A stretch of 64,000 bases of DNA from Oscillospiraceae bacterium (GCA_902792905.1 CADBBH010000003.1:62001-126000); one strand, 5' to 3'; positions 19,370-28,100 are shown, counted from the first letter of the stretch. The notes: a model not told the origin generated them from the letters alone. Numbers and translations: made by a program.

Positions 19370-19395
19370 CGTAGGGGCGGATATTATCCGCCCGC
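19370..19395. repeat. Interspersed repeat A core, inverted
   Basis: GTAGGGGCGGATATTATCCG then CCCGC: the reverse-oriented core of repeat A, itself a near-perfect hairpin. Confidence 0.65.
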
Positions 19396-19442
19396 TTTGC
19401 GCAGGTCAGTTTTCAGAATCACATATTATTATCGGAACATTG

Positions 19443-19474
19443 AAACGCCGCCCGATGAACGGGCGGCGTTTTGT
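19443..19474 (-). terminator. GC-rich hairpin downstream of the secreted repeat protein
   Basis: AAACGCCGCCCG, ATGAA loop, CGGGCGGCGTTT: a perfect 12-bp stem flanked by A and T runs, so it can work in both directions. It lies about 95 bases after the minus-strand stop at 19568 and is the nearest strong stem. Confidence 0.6.
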
Positions 19475-19491
19475 AATTGTCAGTATTCGGT

Positions 19492-19543
19492 TTTATGCTC
19501 CGCATATCCTTGGGCGGGCGGATGATATCCGCCCCTACGATAG
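19492..19543. repeat. Interspersed repeat A, copy 2
   Basis: TTTTATGCTCCGCATATCCT, then TGGGCGGGCGGATGATATCC and GCCCCTACGATAG. Close to the copy at 28757-28811, about 9.3 kb away. Confidence 0.8.
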
Positions 19544-19567
19544 TGCGATCATTATAATGCGCTGTTT

Positions 19568-21835
19568 TCAGCAGGTTTTGATTATGGCGTCGATGACTGC
19601 CTTGAAGATATTGTTCCAGAAGTCGCTGAAGAACCATTTGAGTTTATCCATGAAACCGTTTCTGACCTTGACGGCTTGAACCTGCGTTTCATCGAGTGTG
19701 TTGCCGTCTTTGTCAACGGCCTTTGCCTGAATGGTGTAGTCGTCGGTCGGGTCTTCGACTGTGTAGCTCTCACCCGTGCCGACATCCTCGCCGTTCACGA
19801 ACCAGTGAATTTCGGCTCCTTCGGGCAGATTTTCGGCGTTCACCGTAAATGTTCTGTCCTCTCTGTAGCCGCTTTCGCTGCTGTCGGTATAATCTTCAAT
19901 TTCAATCGAGGATATATTCGCGTAAACGGGTCTGACGGTGATTCCGCCGATGGTGAGTTCATATTCCTCCCACTCGCCTGCGTATCCCTGTTTCTCGGGA
20001 ACGGCGGGCTCGTCGAGTTTTTCGGTTTTAACGGTGAACTTTACTTCCTTGACTGTATTACCGTCTTCGTCAACGAATTTTGCGGTGTATTCAATCGGGG
20101 TGAATTCGCCTTTGATTGTTACATCTTCCGCGGGCATTGTTGCGGGTATATCATCAACCCATTCGAAAGTATAGCCCTCTTTTACGGGATCGTCGGGCTT
20201 GGTTATTTCCGTGCCGAAGGGAACGGTCTCGTTCTTGTATGATTCTCCGTCAACAGTCCAGGTGAGTTTATAATCAACGGGAGTTTCGGTGTAGGTCGCC
20301 GTGTAGGTCGCTTCACCTGTAACTTCGCTGATTTCGGGAGACCAGCCCGCGAATGTGTAGGTATACTCTGCGGTTGCGGTCTTGGTCGGCGTTTCGCCCG
20401 TGTATTTGGGAGTTTCACCGTAGGCAACATCGCCGCTCTGAAGCTCTGTGCCGTCTTCGTTTACGAATTTGATTTCGTATTTTCTTGGTGCTTGTGTGAA
20501 GGTTGCCGTGTAGGTTGCATCAGTCGTTACGCTTGTTATTTCGGGAGACCAGCCCGCGAATGTATATACATATTGATCTGACTGCTCTTTTGTCGGCGTT
20601 TCACCTGTATATACAGGAGTTTCACCGTAGGCAACATCGCCGCTCTGAAGCTCGGAGCCGTCTTCGTTTACGAATTTGATTTCGTATTCTCTCGGTGTCT
20701 GTGTGTAGGTTGCCTTGTAAGTTGCGTCATCCGTTACCGGAACGATTGCGGGTGTCCACGCGAGGAACGAATATGTATATTGCGCCGTTGCTTCTTTTGT
20801 CGGCATTTCACCTGTATATGCAGGAGTTCCGCCGTAGATAACCTGTCCGCTCTGAAGCTCTGTGCCGTCATAGTTTACGAATTGAACAGTAAATTTCTGT
20901 ATTTCAAAATTTGCGACAAGCTCACGGTCGCCCGTGACTGTGAACGAGTATTCGGCGTCCGTGCTGACTTCATCGCCGTTCTCGGTCCAGTTGACGAAAT
21001 TGTAATGTTCATTTGGCGTTGCGGTTACGGTTGCCGTGCTTCCGCTGTGATATAATCCGCCGCCCGAAACGGTTCCGCATTCTGTCGGATTTGCGGAAAG
21101 ATTTACTGAATATGGCGGCTGAATAACTGCTTTTTGAACATTTTGACCGTTCAGTGTTATCATTTTTCCGCTGTTCTGTCCGCCCAACGGTTCTGTAATA
21201 CCGAGTCCCTCGCCCAGAACCAGCGGATGGGCAAATATGCAAACGTTAGTTGCTTCCGCAGAAACATAACTGTTTGTTATGGTCAAAGCAGCGTCACTGA
21301 AAAATGAATAATAACCGTTTGAATTTGAAATAACAGTGGCGTTTTCAATAGCAATATCTCCACTTGACTCAATAGAATAAGCACCGTCTGATTTTGCAAC
21401 AACAGAGGCGTTTTCAATAGTCAAAGTTCCGCTTGAAGAAATTGAATATGCGCTGCCGGAAACATCAAGAGTCCCGTTTCCCGTAATTGTCAATTTTCCA
21501 ACATTATTATAAAATATACCTGAACCACGTTCATTGGGAATCAAATTATCTCCAATAAGAACAATGGTAAGATTCGAGACACTCGACCAGATTCTGGTAT
21601 TTGAATAACTGCCGGTGATTGTCGCGTTGTTAAGCGTGAGCGTGCTGGAAACAGGATCATAGCTTACTGTGCCGTCACCGAGCACATCATCCTTATTGTC
21701 ATCTGTTACACGCACGCCGCCGACCCAGAGATTATATTCCTCTGCCGCCGACGCGCTCATTCCCCCGACCGCAACCGCGCCGAGCACGAGCATAAGCGAG
21801 AGCAGAATTGAAAGAACTTTCTTAGTCATCTTCAT
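19568..21835 (-). CDS. Large secreted protein with InlB/Flg_new-type beta repeats
   Basis: A 755-residue exported protein of unknown role. It has a clear signal peptide (KVLSILLSLMLVLGAVAVGG, cleaved near ASAAEE). Residues about 36-240 look like a beta-solenoid rich in short T/S/N/I repeats (GTLTIENASVVAKSDG, GDIAIENATVISNSNG). About 240-315 is a bacterial repeat (CGTVSGGGLYHSGSTATVTA). Then come at least three ~72-residue repeats (EIKFVNEDGSELQSGDVAYG, GETPTK, FAGWSPEI) of the Listeria-Bacteroides type, more divergent repeats, and an Ig-like segment. The C-terminus is an aromatic amphipathic helix (MDKLKWFFSDFWNNIFKAV). There is no LPXTG. Inferred adhesin or surface glycan binder. GGAGGA precedes the ATG. 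Confidence 0.85.
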   Translation of the reverse strand: MKMTKKVLSILLSLMLVLGAVAVGGMSASAAEEYNLWVGGVRVTDDNKDDVLGDGTVSYDPVSSTLTLNNATITGSYSNTRIWSSVSNLTIVLIGDNLIPNERGSGIFYNNVGKLTITGNGTLDVSGSAYSISSSGTLTIENASVVAKSDGAYSIESSGDIAIENATVISNSNGYYSFFSDAALTITNSYVSAEATNVCIFAHPLVLGEGLGITEPLGGQNSGKMITLNGQNVQKAVIQPPYSVNLSANPTECGTVSGGGLYHSGSTATVTATPNEHYNFVNWTENGDEVSTDAEYSFTVTGDRELVANFEIQKFTVQFVNYDGTELQSGQVIYGGTPAYTGEMPTKEATAQYTYSFLAWTPAIVPVTDDATYKATYTQTPREYEIKFVNEDGSELQSGDVAYGETPVYTGETPTKEQSDQYVYTFAGWSPEITSVTTDATYTATFTQAPRKYEIKFVNEDGTELQSGDVAYGETPKYTGETPTKTATAEYTYTFAGWSPEISEVTGEATYTATYTETPVDYKLTWTVDGESYKNETVPFGTEITKPDDPVKEGYTFEWVDDIPATMPAEDVTIKGEFTPIEYTAKFVDEDGNTVKEVKFTVKTEKLDEPAVPEKQGYAGEWEEYELTIGGITVRPVYANISSIEIEDYTDSSESGYREDRTFTVNAENLPEGAEIHWFVNGEDVGTGESYTVEDPTDDYTIQAKAVDKDGNTLDETQVQAVKVRNGFMDKLKWFFSDFWNNIFKAVIDAIIKTC

Positions 21836-21878
21836 AATTCTTCCTCCAATAGAAATTTTATGAAATACCTACCTAATT

Positions 21879-21908
21879 ATTTTAACATAATGATACAGTG
21901 AAATACAA
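21879..21908 (-). promoter_or_regulatory. Candidate promoter of secreted repeat protein
   Basis: Minus strand: TTGTAT (21903-21908), 18 bases, TAAAAT (21879-21884), ending 43 bases before the ATG. Confidence 0.45.
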
Positions 21909-21940
21909 TAGATTTATAAAAAATATATTTTCCTTAAGTG

Positions 21941-21969
21941 TTGAAAAATGTTTCTCCGGCCTGTATAAT
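21941..21969 (+). promoter_or_regulatory. Promoter of rhaA-rhaD
   Basis: TTGAAA (21941-21946), 17 bases, TATAAT (21964-21969). The expected start is about 33 bases ahead of the rhaA ATG, which has AAAGGAG at 21997-22003. No obvious operator palindrome is seen. Confidence 0.8.
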
Positions 21970-22009
21970 AATTCCGTATGATTTTATTCCATAATCAAAG
22001 GAGAATACT

Positions 22010-23248
22010 ATGAGCAGATACGAGAGCGCAAAAGAGATTTACGCTTCCTATGGAGTTGATACCGAGGCGGCGCTTGAAAAAATGAATTCGATTCCCCTTT
22101 CGGTTCACTGCTGGCAGGGCGACGATGTCATCGGCTTTGATTCAACCGGTTCGCTCAGCGGCGGAATCCAGACCACCGGCAATTATCCCGGCAGGGCAAG
22201 GACTCCGGAGGAGCTGATGGCGGATATCGACAAGGCGTTTTCGCTGATTCCGGGCGTTAAAAAATTAAATCTTCACGCCTGCTACGCGATATTCGACGGC
22301 AATTCTGCCGACAGGGACAGCATCCGCCCCGAGCATTTCAGAAAGTGGGTTGATTTCGCAAAAGAGAGAGGCATCGGCCTCGATTTCAACCCGACCTATT
22401 TCTCGCATCCCATGGTAAAGGACGGCCTCACCCTGACCTCCCCCGATGAAACGGTCCGCAGATTCTGGGTTGAGCACGGCAGGCGCTGCATCGAGATTTC
22501 GCAGTATTTCGCCGAGGAGACGGGAATTCCCTGCCTGATGAATATCTGGATTCCCGACGGCTTCAAGGATATCCCCGCCGACCGTCTCTCCCCGAGAATG
22601 AGATATAAAAAATCGCTCGATGAGATTCTCTCAATCCCCTACGATAAGAGCAAGGTATATATCTCGGTCGAGTCAAAGGTATTCGGCATCGGCCTCGAGA
22701 GCTACACCGCAGGCAGCGCGGAATTCACAATGGGCTACACGATGAAGAACGGCCTCGTTCCTCTGATGGATAACGGCCATTATCATCCGACCGAGCTCGT
22801 CTCCGATAAGATTTCATCGCTGCTCTGCTTCAATGAGAAGGTTGCCCTTCACGTGACGCGCGGCGTGCGCTGGGACAGCGACCATGTAATTCTTCTCGAT
22901 GACGAAACAAAAGAGATTATGCGCGAGATAGTCAGAAACGACGCGCTTGACAGAGTATTCATCGCGACCGACTATTTTGACGCTTCGATAAACAGAATTT
23001 CCGCCTGGGTAACGGGCACAAGGAATGTGCGCAAGGCGCTTCTCGGCGCTCTGCTTGAGCCCTCGGCAAATAAGAAGGCGCTTCAGGAGAGCGGAGATTT
23101 CACCGCCCTTATGGCTCTCGGCGAGGAGGAGAAAACCCTTCCCTTCGGCGATATCTGGGAGGAATATCTCAGCAGGAATTCAATGAAAAACAGCTACATA
23201 GCGGATATTAAAGAATACGAAGAAAAGGTGCTGGTGAACAGAAAATGA
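22010..23248 (+). CDS. rhaA: L-rhamnose isomerase
   Basis: Converts L-rhamnose to L-rhamnulose in the cytoplasm, using a divalent metal in a TIM barrel. The 412 residues match RhaA length. Recognised stretches are SVHCWQGDDVIGF, GGIQTTGNYPGRARTPEEL, KLNLHACYA, LDFNPTYFSHP, PCLMNIWIPDG and VESKVFGIGLESYTAGSAEF, with later metal-ligand residues in LMDNGHYHPTE and HVTRGVRWDSDHV. It begins after a good promoter and ribosome site and overlaps rhaD by four bases. A rhamnulokinase gene (rhaB) is not present in this window. Confidence 0.96.
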   Translation: MSRYESAKEIYASYGVDTEAALEKMNSIPLSVHCWQGDDVIGFDSTGSLSGGIQTTGNYPGRARTPEELMADIDKAFSLIPGVKKLNLHACYAIFDGNSADRDSIRPEHFRKWVDFAKERGIGLDFNPTYFSHPMVKDGLTLTSPDETVRRFWVEHGRRCIEISQYFAEETGIPCLMNIWIPDGFKDIPADRLSPRMRYKKSLDEILSIPYDKSKVYISVESKVFGIGLESYTAGSAEFTMGYTMKNGLVPLMDNGHYHPTELVSDKISSLLCFNEKVALHVTRGVRWDSDHVILLDDETKEIMREIVRNDALDRVFIATDYFDASINRISAWVTGTRNVRKALLGALLEPSANKKALQESGDFTALMALGEEEKTLPFGDIWEEYLSRNSMKNSYIADIKEYEEKVLVNRK

Positions 23249-24060
23249 AAGATATAATGAAAGCCCCGTTCATGATTGAAATGATGCGCACAACCGCGAA
23301 TATGTACCGCCTGGGCTACGATGAGAGGAACGGCGGCAATATCAGTTGGATGCTCGACGAGAGCGAGGTCGGCGAATATCTTGATCTCAATAACGTTATC
23401 CGCACTATAGACACCGGCTTTGACGCGACGGCGCTCGCGGGCAAAATATTCATCGTCACCGGCACCGGCAAATACTTCAAGAATGTTGAATTCGATCCCG
23501 AAAACAATCTCGGAATCATCAGAATAGCGGCGGACGGAAGAACCGCAGAGCTCCTCTGGGGCTACAGCGACGGCGGCAAATTCACGAGCGAGCTCCCCGC
23601 CCACCTTATGAGCCATATCGCGCGCCTTTCCATCGACCCCGAAAACAGAATCATCATGCACTGCCATCCCGATTACACTCTCACGATGACGCAGGTCCAC
23701 GAGGCGGATGAGAGAGCGATTACCCGCACTCTCTGGAAGCAGATGACCGAGAGCATCGTCGTTTTCCCCGAGGGAGTCGGCGTGCTCCCCTGGATGGTCT
23801 GCGGCACCAACGAAATCGGCGAGGCGACCGCCGAAAAGATGAAGCAATACAGAATAGTCCTCTGGACTCTTCACGGCATCTACGGCTGCGGCAGGGATAT
23901 GGACGAGGCTTTCGGACTTATCGAAACAGTTGAAAAGGCGGCTAAGCAGTATATCCTGACCGCAAATCTCCCCAAAGCAAACGAAATCACCGACGAAAAT
24001 CTTCTCGCTCTCACGAAGCGTTTTGACCTCAATTACAGAAAAGATTTTCTCGATATCTGA
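23245..24060 (+). CDS. rhaD: Rhamnulose-1-phosphate aldolase
   Basis: Zinc-dependent class II aldolase splitting L-rhamnulose 1-phosphate into dihydroxyacetone phosphate and L-lactaldehyde. The 271 residues fit the family. Metal-ligand histidines are seen in MHCHPDYTLTM and in WTLHGIYGCG; NERNGGNISW-type N-terminal (DERNGGNISWML) and SELPAHLMSH motifs are typical. The start overlaps the rhaA stop (ATGA), indicating translational coupling. A perfect hairpin with TTTTAT follows ten bases after the stop, so the operon contains only these two genes. Confidence 0.95.
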   Translation: MKDIMKAPFMIEMMRTTANMYRLGYDERNGGNISWMLDESEVGEYLDLNNVIRTIDTGFDATALAGKIFIVTGTGKYFKNVEFDPENNLGIIRIAADGRTAELLWGYSDGGKFTSELPAHLMSHIARLSIDPENRIIMHCHPDYTLTMTQVHEADERAITRTLWKQMTESIVVFPEGVGVLPWMVCGTNEIGEATAEKMKQYRIVLWTLHGIYGCGRDMDEAFGLIETVEKAAKQYILTANLPKANEITDENLLALTKRFDLNYRKDFLDI

Positions 24061-24069
24061 TTATTTCAG

Positions 24070-24099
24070 GCGGCGTGATTACGGTCACGCCGCTTTTAT
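24070..24099 (+). terminator. Terminator of rhaA-rhaD
   Basis: GCGGCGTGA, TTACGG loop, TCACGCCGC, then TTTTAT: a perfect 9-bp stem. Confidence 0.85.
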
Positions 24100-24221
24100 C
24101 CGGGAATTTCAGCGGAGACGAAATCCCTTGATATTACGGCTTCCCGGCATTTTTCCGCCACATAAATCGAAATAAAATTTTCCCCGAATTAATATCAAAA
24201 AAGAAATTTTGAAAAAAATAC

Positions 24222-24250
24222 TTGACAAATCGGGAATCGGGTATTATAAT
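24222..24250 (+). promoter_or_regulatory. Consensus promoter of isolated 5S rRNA
   Basis: TTGACA (24222-24227), 17 bases, TATAAT (24245-24250): a perfect sigma-A consensus. The preceding 35 bases are A/T-rich (AAAAAAGAAATTTTGAAAAA), like an UP element. Confidence 0.9.
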
Positions 24251-24284
24251 AATCGAGCATTCAGAAAAACGCACACAGCGTTTT

Positions 24285-24398
24285 CAGTTGGTGTTGATGA
24301 CATTGAGGGTCCACCCGTTCCCATCCCGAACACGGTAGTTAAGCTCAATAGTGCCGAAAATACTTGGGCGGCAGCGCCCCGGGAAGATCGCCAACACA
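24285..24398 (+). rRNA. rrf: 5S ribosomal RNA (isolated gene)
   Basis: Matches bacterial 5S: the loop A-B core GGTCCACCCGTTCCCATCCC, then GAACACGG and GTTAAGCTC, and the domain with TACTTGGGCGGC...CCCCGGGAAGAT. Helix I pairs GTTGGTG (24287-24293) with CGCCAAC (24389-24395), with one G-U. It has its own consensus promoter and terminator. No 16S, 23S or tRNA is nearby, so this is a stand-alone 5S unit between rhaD and the DUF559 cassette. Ends are estimated to a few bases. Confidence 0.93.
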
Positions 24399-24403
24399 AA
24401 CGG

Positions 24404-24435
24404 CAACCGCCCAATAGGGCGGTTGTTTTGCTTTT
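24404..24435 (+). terminator. Terminator of 5S rRNA
   Basis: CAACCGCCC, AATA loop, GGGCGGTTG, then TTTTGCTTTT: a perfect 9-bp GC-rich stem. Confidence 0.9.
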
Positions 24436-24482
24436 CGGGGAGATTTATTCTCCTTCTTTTTTATTACCCTTTCAAAATGCAG

Positions 24483-24511
24483 TTGACCGGATGAGTAATT
24501 TTGTTTATAAT
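24483..24511 (+). promoter_or_regulatory. Near-consensus promoter upstream of the DUF559 cassette
   Basis: TTGACC (24483-24488), 17 bases, TATAAT (24506-24511). Transcription would begin near 24518, outside the inverted repeat, and run through the left repeat before reaching the DUF559 gene about 157 bases later. Confidence 0.65.
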
Positions 24512-24563
24512 ACTAAGTGTGAGAATGCTGTTACCCATACCCAAAGAATTACGGTCATGATAA

Positions 24564-24630
24564 TGGCCCTCTCCGAGAACGGAGAGGGTGGCACGGCAAT
24601 AAGGATATAAGCCGTGACGGGTGTGGCGAT
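24564..24630 (+). repeat. Left compound inverted repeat of DUF559 cassette
   Basis: Outer block of 33 bases starting TGGCCCTCTCCGAGAACGGA and ending GGCACGG, a 15-base variable middle, then an inner block CCGTGACGGGTGTGGCGAT. The outer block folds by itself (CCCTCTCCG-AGAA-CGGAGAGGG). Both blocks recur exactly, inverted, at 25031-25095. Confidence 0.93.
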
Positions 24631-24674
24631 AAACAGAATTGTCAATCGACTGAAAGCCTTATGAGGACTGACGA

Positions 24675-25022
24675 ATGAATAATCTGACAAAAATGGCGCA
24701 GGCGCTTCGTAAGGAAGCGACGCCATGGGAAAACAAGCTCTGGTATGAGTTCCTGCGCGATTATGAGACACCGGTTCACAGGCAGATTGTCAAAGGCAGA
24801 TACATACTTGATTTCTATTGCAGCAAGGCTAAACTTGCGATTGAACTTGACGGCAGCGGCCATTATACCGATAAGCAGAGAATGCTTGATGCCGAAAGAA
24901 CCGCCGAGCTTAACAGAAAAGGCATCGAAGTTCTTCGCTTCAGCAATCTCGATGTTGATACAAATTTTTACGGAGTGTGCACGGAAATTGATACGAGAAT
25001 AAAAGAAAGAATCAAATCGTAA
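24675..25022 (+). CDS. DUF559 / Vsr-like endonuclease-domain protein
   Basis: A 115-residue single-domain protein of the DUF559 family, related to very-short-patch-repair (Vsr) and other PD-(D/E)XK nucleases. The N-terminal helix has the hallmark KEATPWENKLWYEFLRD; the core has VHRQIVKGRYILDFYC and then LAIELDGSGHY, in which the Asp of ILDF and the E-x-D of IELDG are the expected metal-binding residues, followed by D-A-ERTAELNRKGIEVLRFSN. GAGG lies 9 bases before the ATG. It is the only gene inside the inverted-repeat cassette. Its biochemical role is not established for the family. Confidence 0.88.
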   Translation: MNNLTKMAQALRKEATPWENKLWYEFLRDYETPVHRQIVKGRYILDFYCSKAKLAIELDGSGHYTDKQRMLDAERTAELNRKGIEVLRFSNLDVDTNFYGVCTEIDTRIKERIKS

Positions 25023-25030
25023 TTCTCCGT

Positions 25031-25095
25031 ATCGCCACACCCGTCACGGGTTGCTTCGCAACACCGTGCCACCCTCTCCGTTCTCGGAGAGGGCC
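25031..25095 (-). repeat. Right compound inverted repeat of DUF559 cassette
   Basis: Reverse complement of the left end: ATCGCCACACCCGTCACGG (inner block), a small TTGC-TTC-GCAA stem in the variable middle, then CCGTGCCACCCTCTCCGTTC and on to GAGAGGGCCA. It begins eight bases after the DUF559 stop. Confidence 0.93.
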
Positions 25096-25116
25096 ACAAA
25101 AGGTTTTTGTTGATTA

Positions 25117-25135
25117 TATATGCTCTGCGTATCCT
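25117..25135. repeat. Fragment of interspersed repeat A
   Basis: TATATGCTCTGCGTATCCT resembles the start of repeat A (TTTATGCTCCGCATATCCT) with a few changes. It lies just outside the right end of the DUF559 cassette and 33 bases before lacZ. Confidence 0.5.
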
Positions 25136-25167
25136 TGAAATACACATAACCGGAAGGAGTTATCCCT

Positions 25168-28100
25168 ATGAACGAACTGAAATACTGGGAAAATCCGTAT
25201 ATCATAAAAGAGAACAAGGAGGACGGGCACAATAACGCCCTGCCCCGCAAAACGGTGAAGGACGCTGTCTCGGGCGCTCCCGCTCCCGATTATCTCTCGC
25301 TCAACGGCATCTGGAAATTCTGGTGGCAGACCGGAGTTGACGATGTTCGCACCGATTACTACGCCGACGGCTATGACGACAGCGGCTGGGACGATATCGA
25401 AGTGCCCTCGCTCTGGCAGTTAAAGGGATATGGCAAGCCGATATATCTCTGCGCCTTTTTCCCGAAGGCGATTTCGACAGTAAAATCCGAAATTCCCAAA
25501 ATCAACCATTCGCTCAATGAAATCGGCGTTTACCGCCGCACATTCACCCTGCCCGAATCCTTTGAAGGCAAGGAGATTTTTCTTAATTTCGGCGCGGTTA
25601 AAGCGGGATTTTTCGTCTATCTCAACGGCCGCAAGGTCGGCTATTCGCAGGGTTCCATGACCCCCGCCGAGTTTGACGTCACGGACTATGTGAAGCCCGG
25701 CGAAAATCAGCTCACCTGCGAGGTTTTCCGCTATACGGACGGCACCTATCTCGAGGATCAGGATATGTGGTTCCTCAGCGGCATTTACAGGGATGTTTAT
25801 CTCTACGCGGAGGAGAAGGTCTGCGTGCGCGATTTCTTCGCCGACGCCTCACTCTCCGATGATTATAAGGACGGCATTCTCAACCTTGAGGTAACGCTTG
25901 AAAACTACGGCGACGAGGCCGAAAAAGTCGCTCTCGAAATCGCTATAATCGAAAACGGCAAACCCAAGAAGGTCGCCGCGGAAACCGCTGAAATCAAGGC
26001 GGGCAGAAGCGTATTCCGCTTTAAGTATACCGAAGAAAATGTCAGAAAATGGAGCGCTGAAACGCCGGAGCTCTATCAGCTTGTCTTCGCTCTGCGCAAG
26101 GGCAAAAAGATTCTCTCTGCAAAGGCAATCAGAATCGGTTTCAAAAAAGTTGAAATCAAAGGCAATGTCTTCTATATCAACGGCGAGAAGGTCATCATCA
26201 AGGGCGTCAACCGCCACGATTTCGATCCCGACAACGGATGGGCAACTCCGCTCTCCCGCTACGCCGAGGATTTGTATCTTATGAAGCGCGCGAATATCAA
26301 CGCGATAAGAACCAGCCACTATCCGAATAAGGAAATTCTCTACGATATGGCCGACGAGCTCGGCTTCTATGTGATGGACGAGGCGGATGTTGAATCCCAC
26401 GGAGTCCGCCGCAAGAACTGCCCCGGCGACAATCCCGATTTCAAGGAAGCGGTCATCGACAGGGCAGAGAGAATGGTCCTGCGTGACAGAAGCCACGCCT
26501 GCGTCTGTTTCTGGTCTCTCGGCAACGAGGCCGGCGACGGCACGAATTTCGGCTACGAAAAAGAGGCGATTCTCGCTCTCGACAGGAGCAGACCCATTCA
26601 CTATGAGGGCGATTTCGATTTCACCAAATCAGATTTCATTTCAAGAATGTATCCGACCGAGAATATAGTCGAGAATCTCCGCAATCAGCAGGCCGTAAAG
26701 ACTTCGCTCTATGATAATGTTGCAAACACCCTCGCTGCTGATAACAAGCCCGTTCCGCAGGAGGTTTACGCAACCCATCCGGTCATTTACTGCGAATATG
26801 CTCACGCGATGGAAAACAGTCTCGGCAATTTCAAGGAATATGTCGATGATTTTGAGAAATACGACCATATGGCCGGCGGCTTCATCTGGGACTATGTGGA
26901 CCAGAGCATAAGAAAGACCGAAAACGGCGAGGAAAAATGGCTCTACGGCGGCGACTTCGACGAGGGCAACACCAGCTATTACTTCTGCGCAAACGGAATC
27001 ATCACCGCGGACCGTCAGGAGCAGCCCTCATACTGGGAAGTAAAGAAAGTATATTCGAATCTCGAAGCCGTTGACGCCGACGCTCAGAGCGGCAAAATTA
27101 CAATCAGAAACAAGAACTATTTTGTCGATACCTCCGATTGGACCTTCGCGTGGTCCCTCGCGGTTGACGGAGAGACAGTTGAAAGCGGCGAAATTGACAA
27201 TCTCGTTATTCCGCCGATGACCGACGAAACAATAGTTCTTCCGTATAAAGCTGCGAAATATACCGACGGCGAGCTGATTCTGACCGTTTCGTTCAGACTT
27301 AAAACCGCGAAACCCTGGGCGGATGCCGGCTATGAGACAAGCTTTTCACAGATAATTCTCAGAGAAAAAACGGCCGCGGCGGTAAAACCCGCGAACGGCT
27401 CGCTCAAATACAAGCAGGCAGGCAGAAGCGTTTCGCTCAAGGGCGACGCTTTCACCGCGGAGATAAAGGACGGCGCTCTCGCCTCGCTCAAATATGACGG
27501 CAGAGAGTATATTCTCAAGCCCATGAAACCCGATTTCTTCCGCGCGCTGACCGATAATGATATTGAATATCTGAATTTTGTCCCCGCTCTTTCAGGAATT
27601 CACCCGCTCTATCAGTGGAAACGCACGACTGCGATGACCCACGCCGCCTCAGTAAAGGCCGCCTCGACCCCCTCGGGCGTTGAGGTTAAGGTAAAATGGA
27701 CTGCGCCGTTTGTTTCGGGAGTTGAGACAAAATATCTGTTCTCCCCCGAGGGTGATATCACCGTTTCACACACCGCAAAAGGACTTTTCCTGCCGATGCT
27801 CAAGGTTGGCATGCGCCTCGGTATTATCAAGGATTTACGCAACGCCGAATGGTACGGCAGAGGCCCGCAGGAAACATATATTGACCGCAAAACCGGCGCG
27901 AGAATCGCTATTCACAAGGCGGATGTGGATGAACTTGAACACAGATACATGCGCCCGCAGGAAAACGGACACCGCACCGATGTCAGAAATCTCACAATAA
28001 CCGACGATGACGGCAACGGCATCAGAATTGACGCGATGGACATTCCCTTCGGCTTCAATCTCGGCAAATATACCCCCGAGAAACTTGACAAAACCAAGCA

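Larger units (their letters stand above)
24564..25095. mobile_element. Putative mobile cassette: DUF559 gene between compound inverted repeats
   Basis: A 532-bp unit with exact inverted ends (33 + 19 bases matching on each side, separated by different 14-15-base middles) enclosing one gene. There is no transposase. I see no target-site duplication at the flanks (left AAT, right CAA). By analogy with REP/RAYT units, where palindromic repeats flank a single-domain nuclease that mobilises them, this could be a nuclease-dependent repeat unit. Mobility is inference; the repeats and enclosed gene are directly visible. Confidence 0.6.

Noticed and set aside
19019-19543. CRISPR array
   Set aside because: Repeats are palindromic, of differing families and orientations, unevenly spaced, and no cas genes are near.
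18984-19679. Several short + strand frames in the repeat block
   Set aside because: They run through palindromic repeats, have no Shine-Dalgarno and low-complexity content.
24564-25095. Ordinary IS element
   Set aside because: There is no transposase, no target-site duplication, and the ends are composite hairpins rather than simple terminal repeats.
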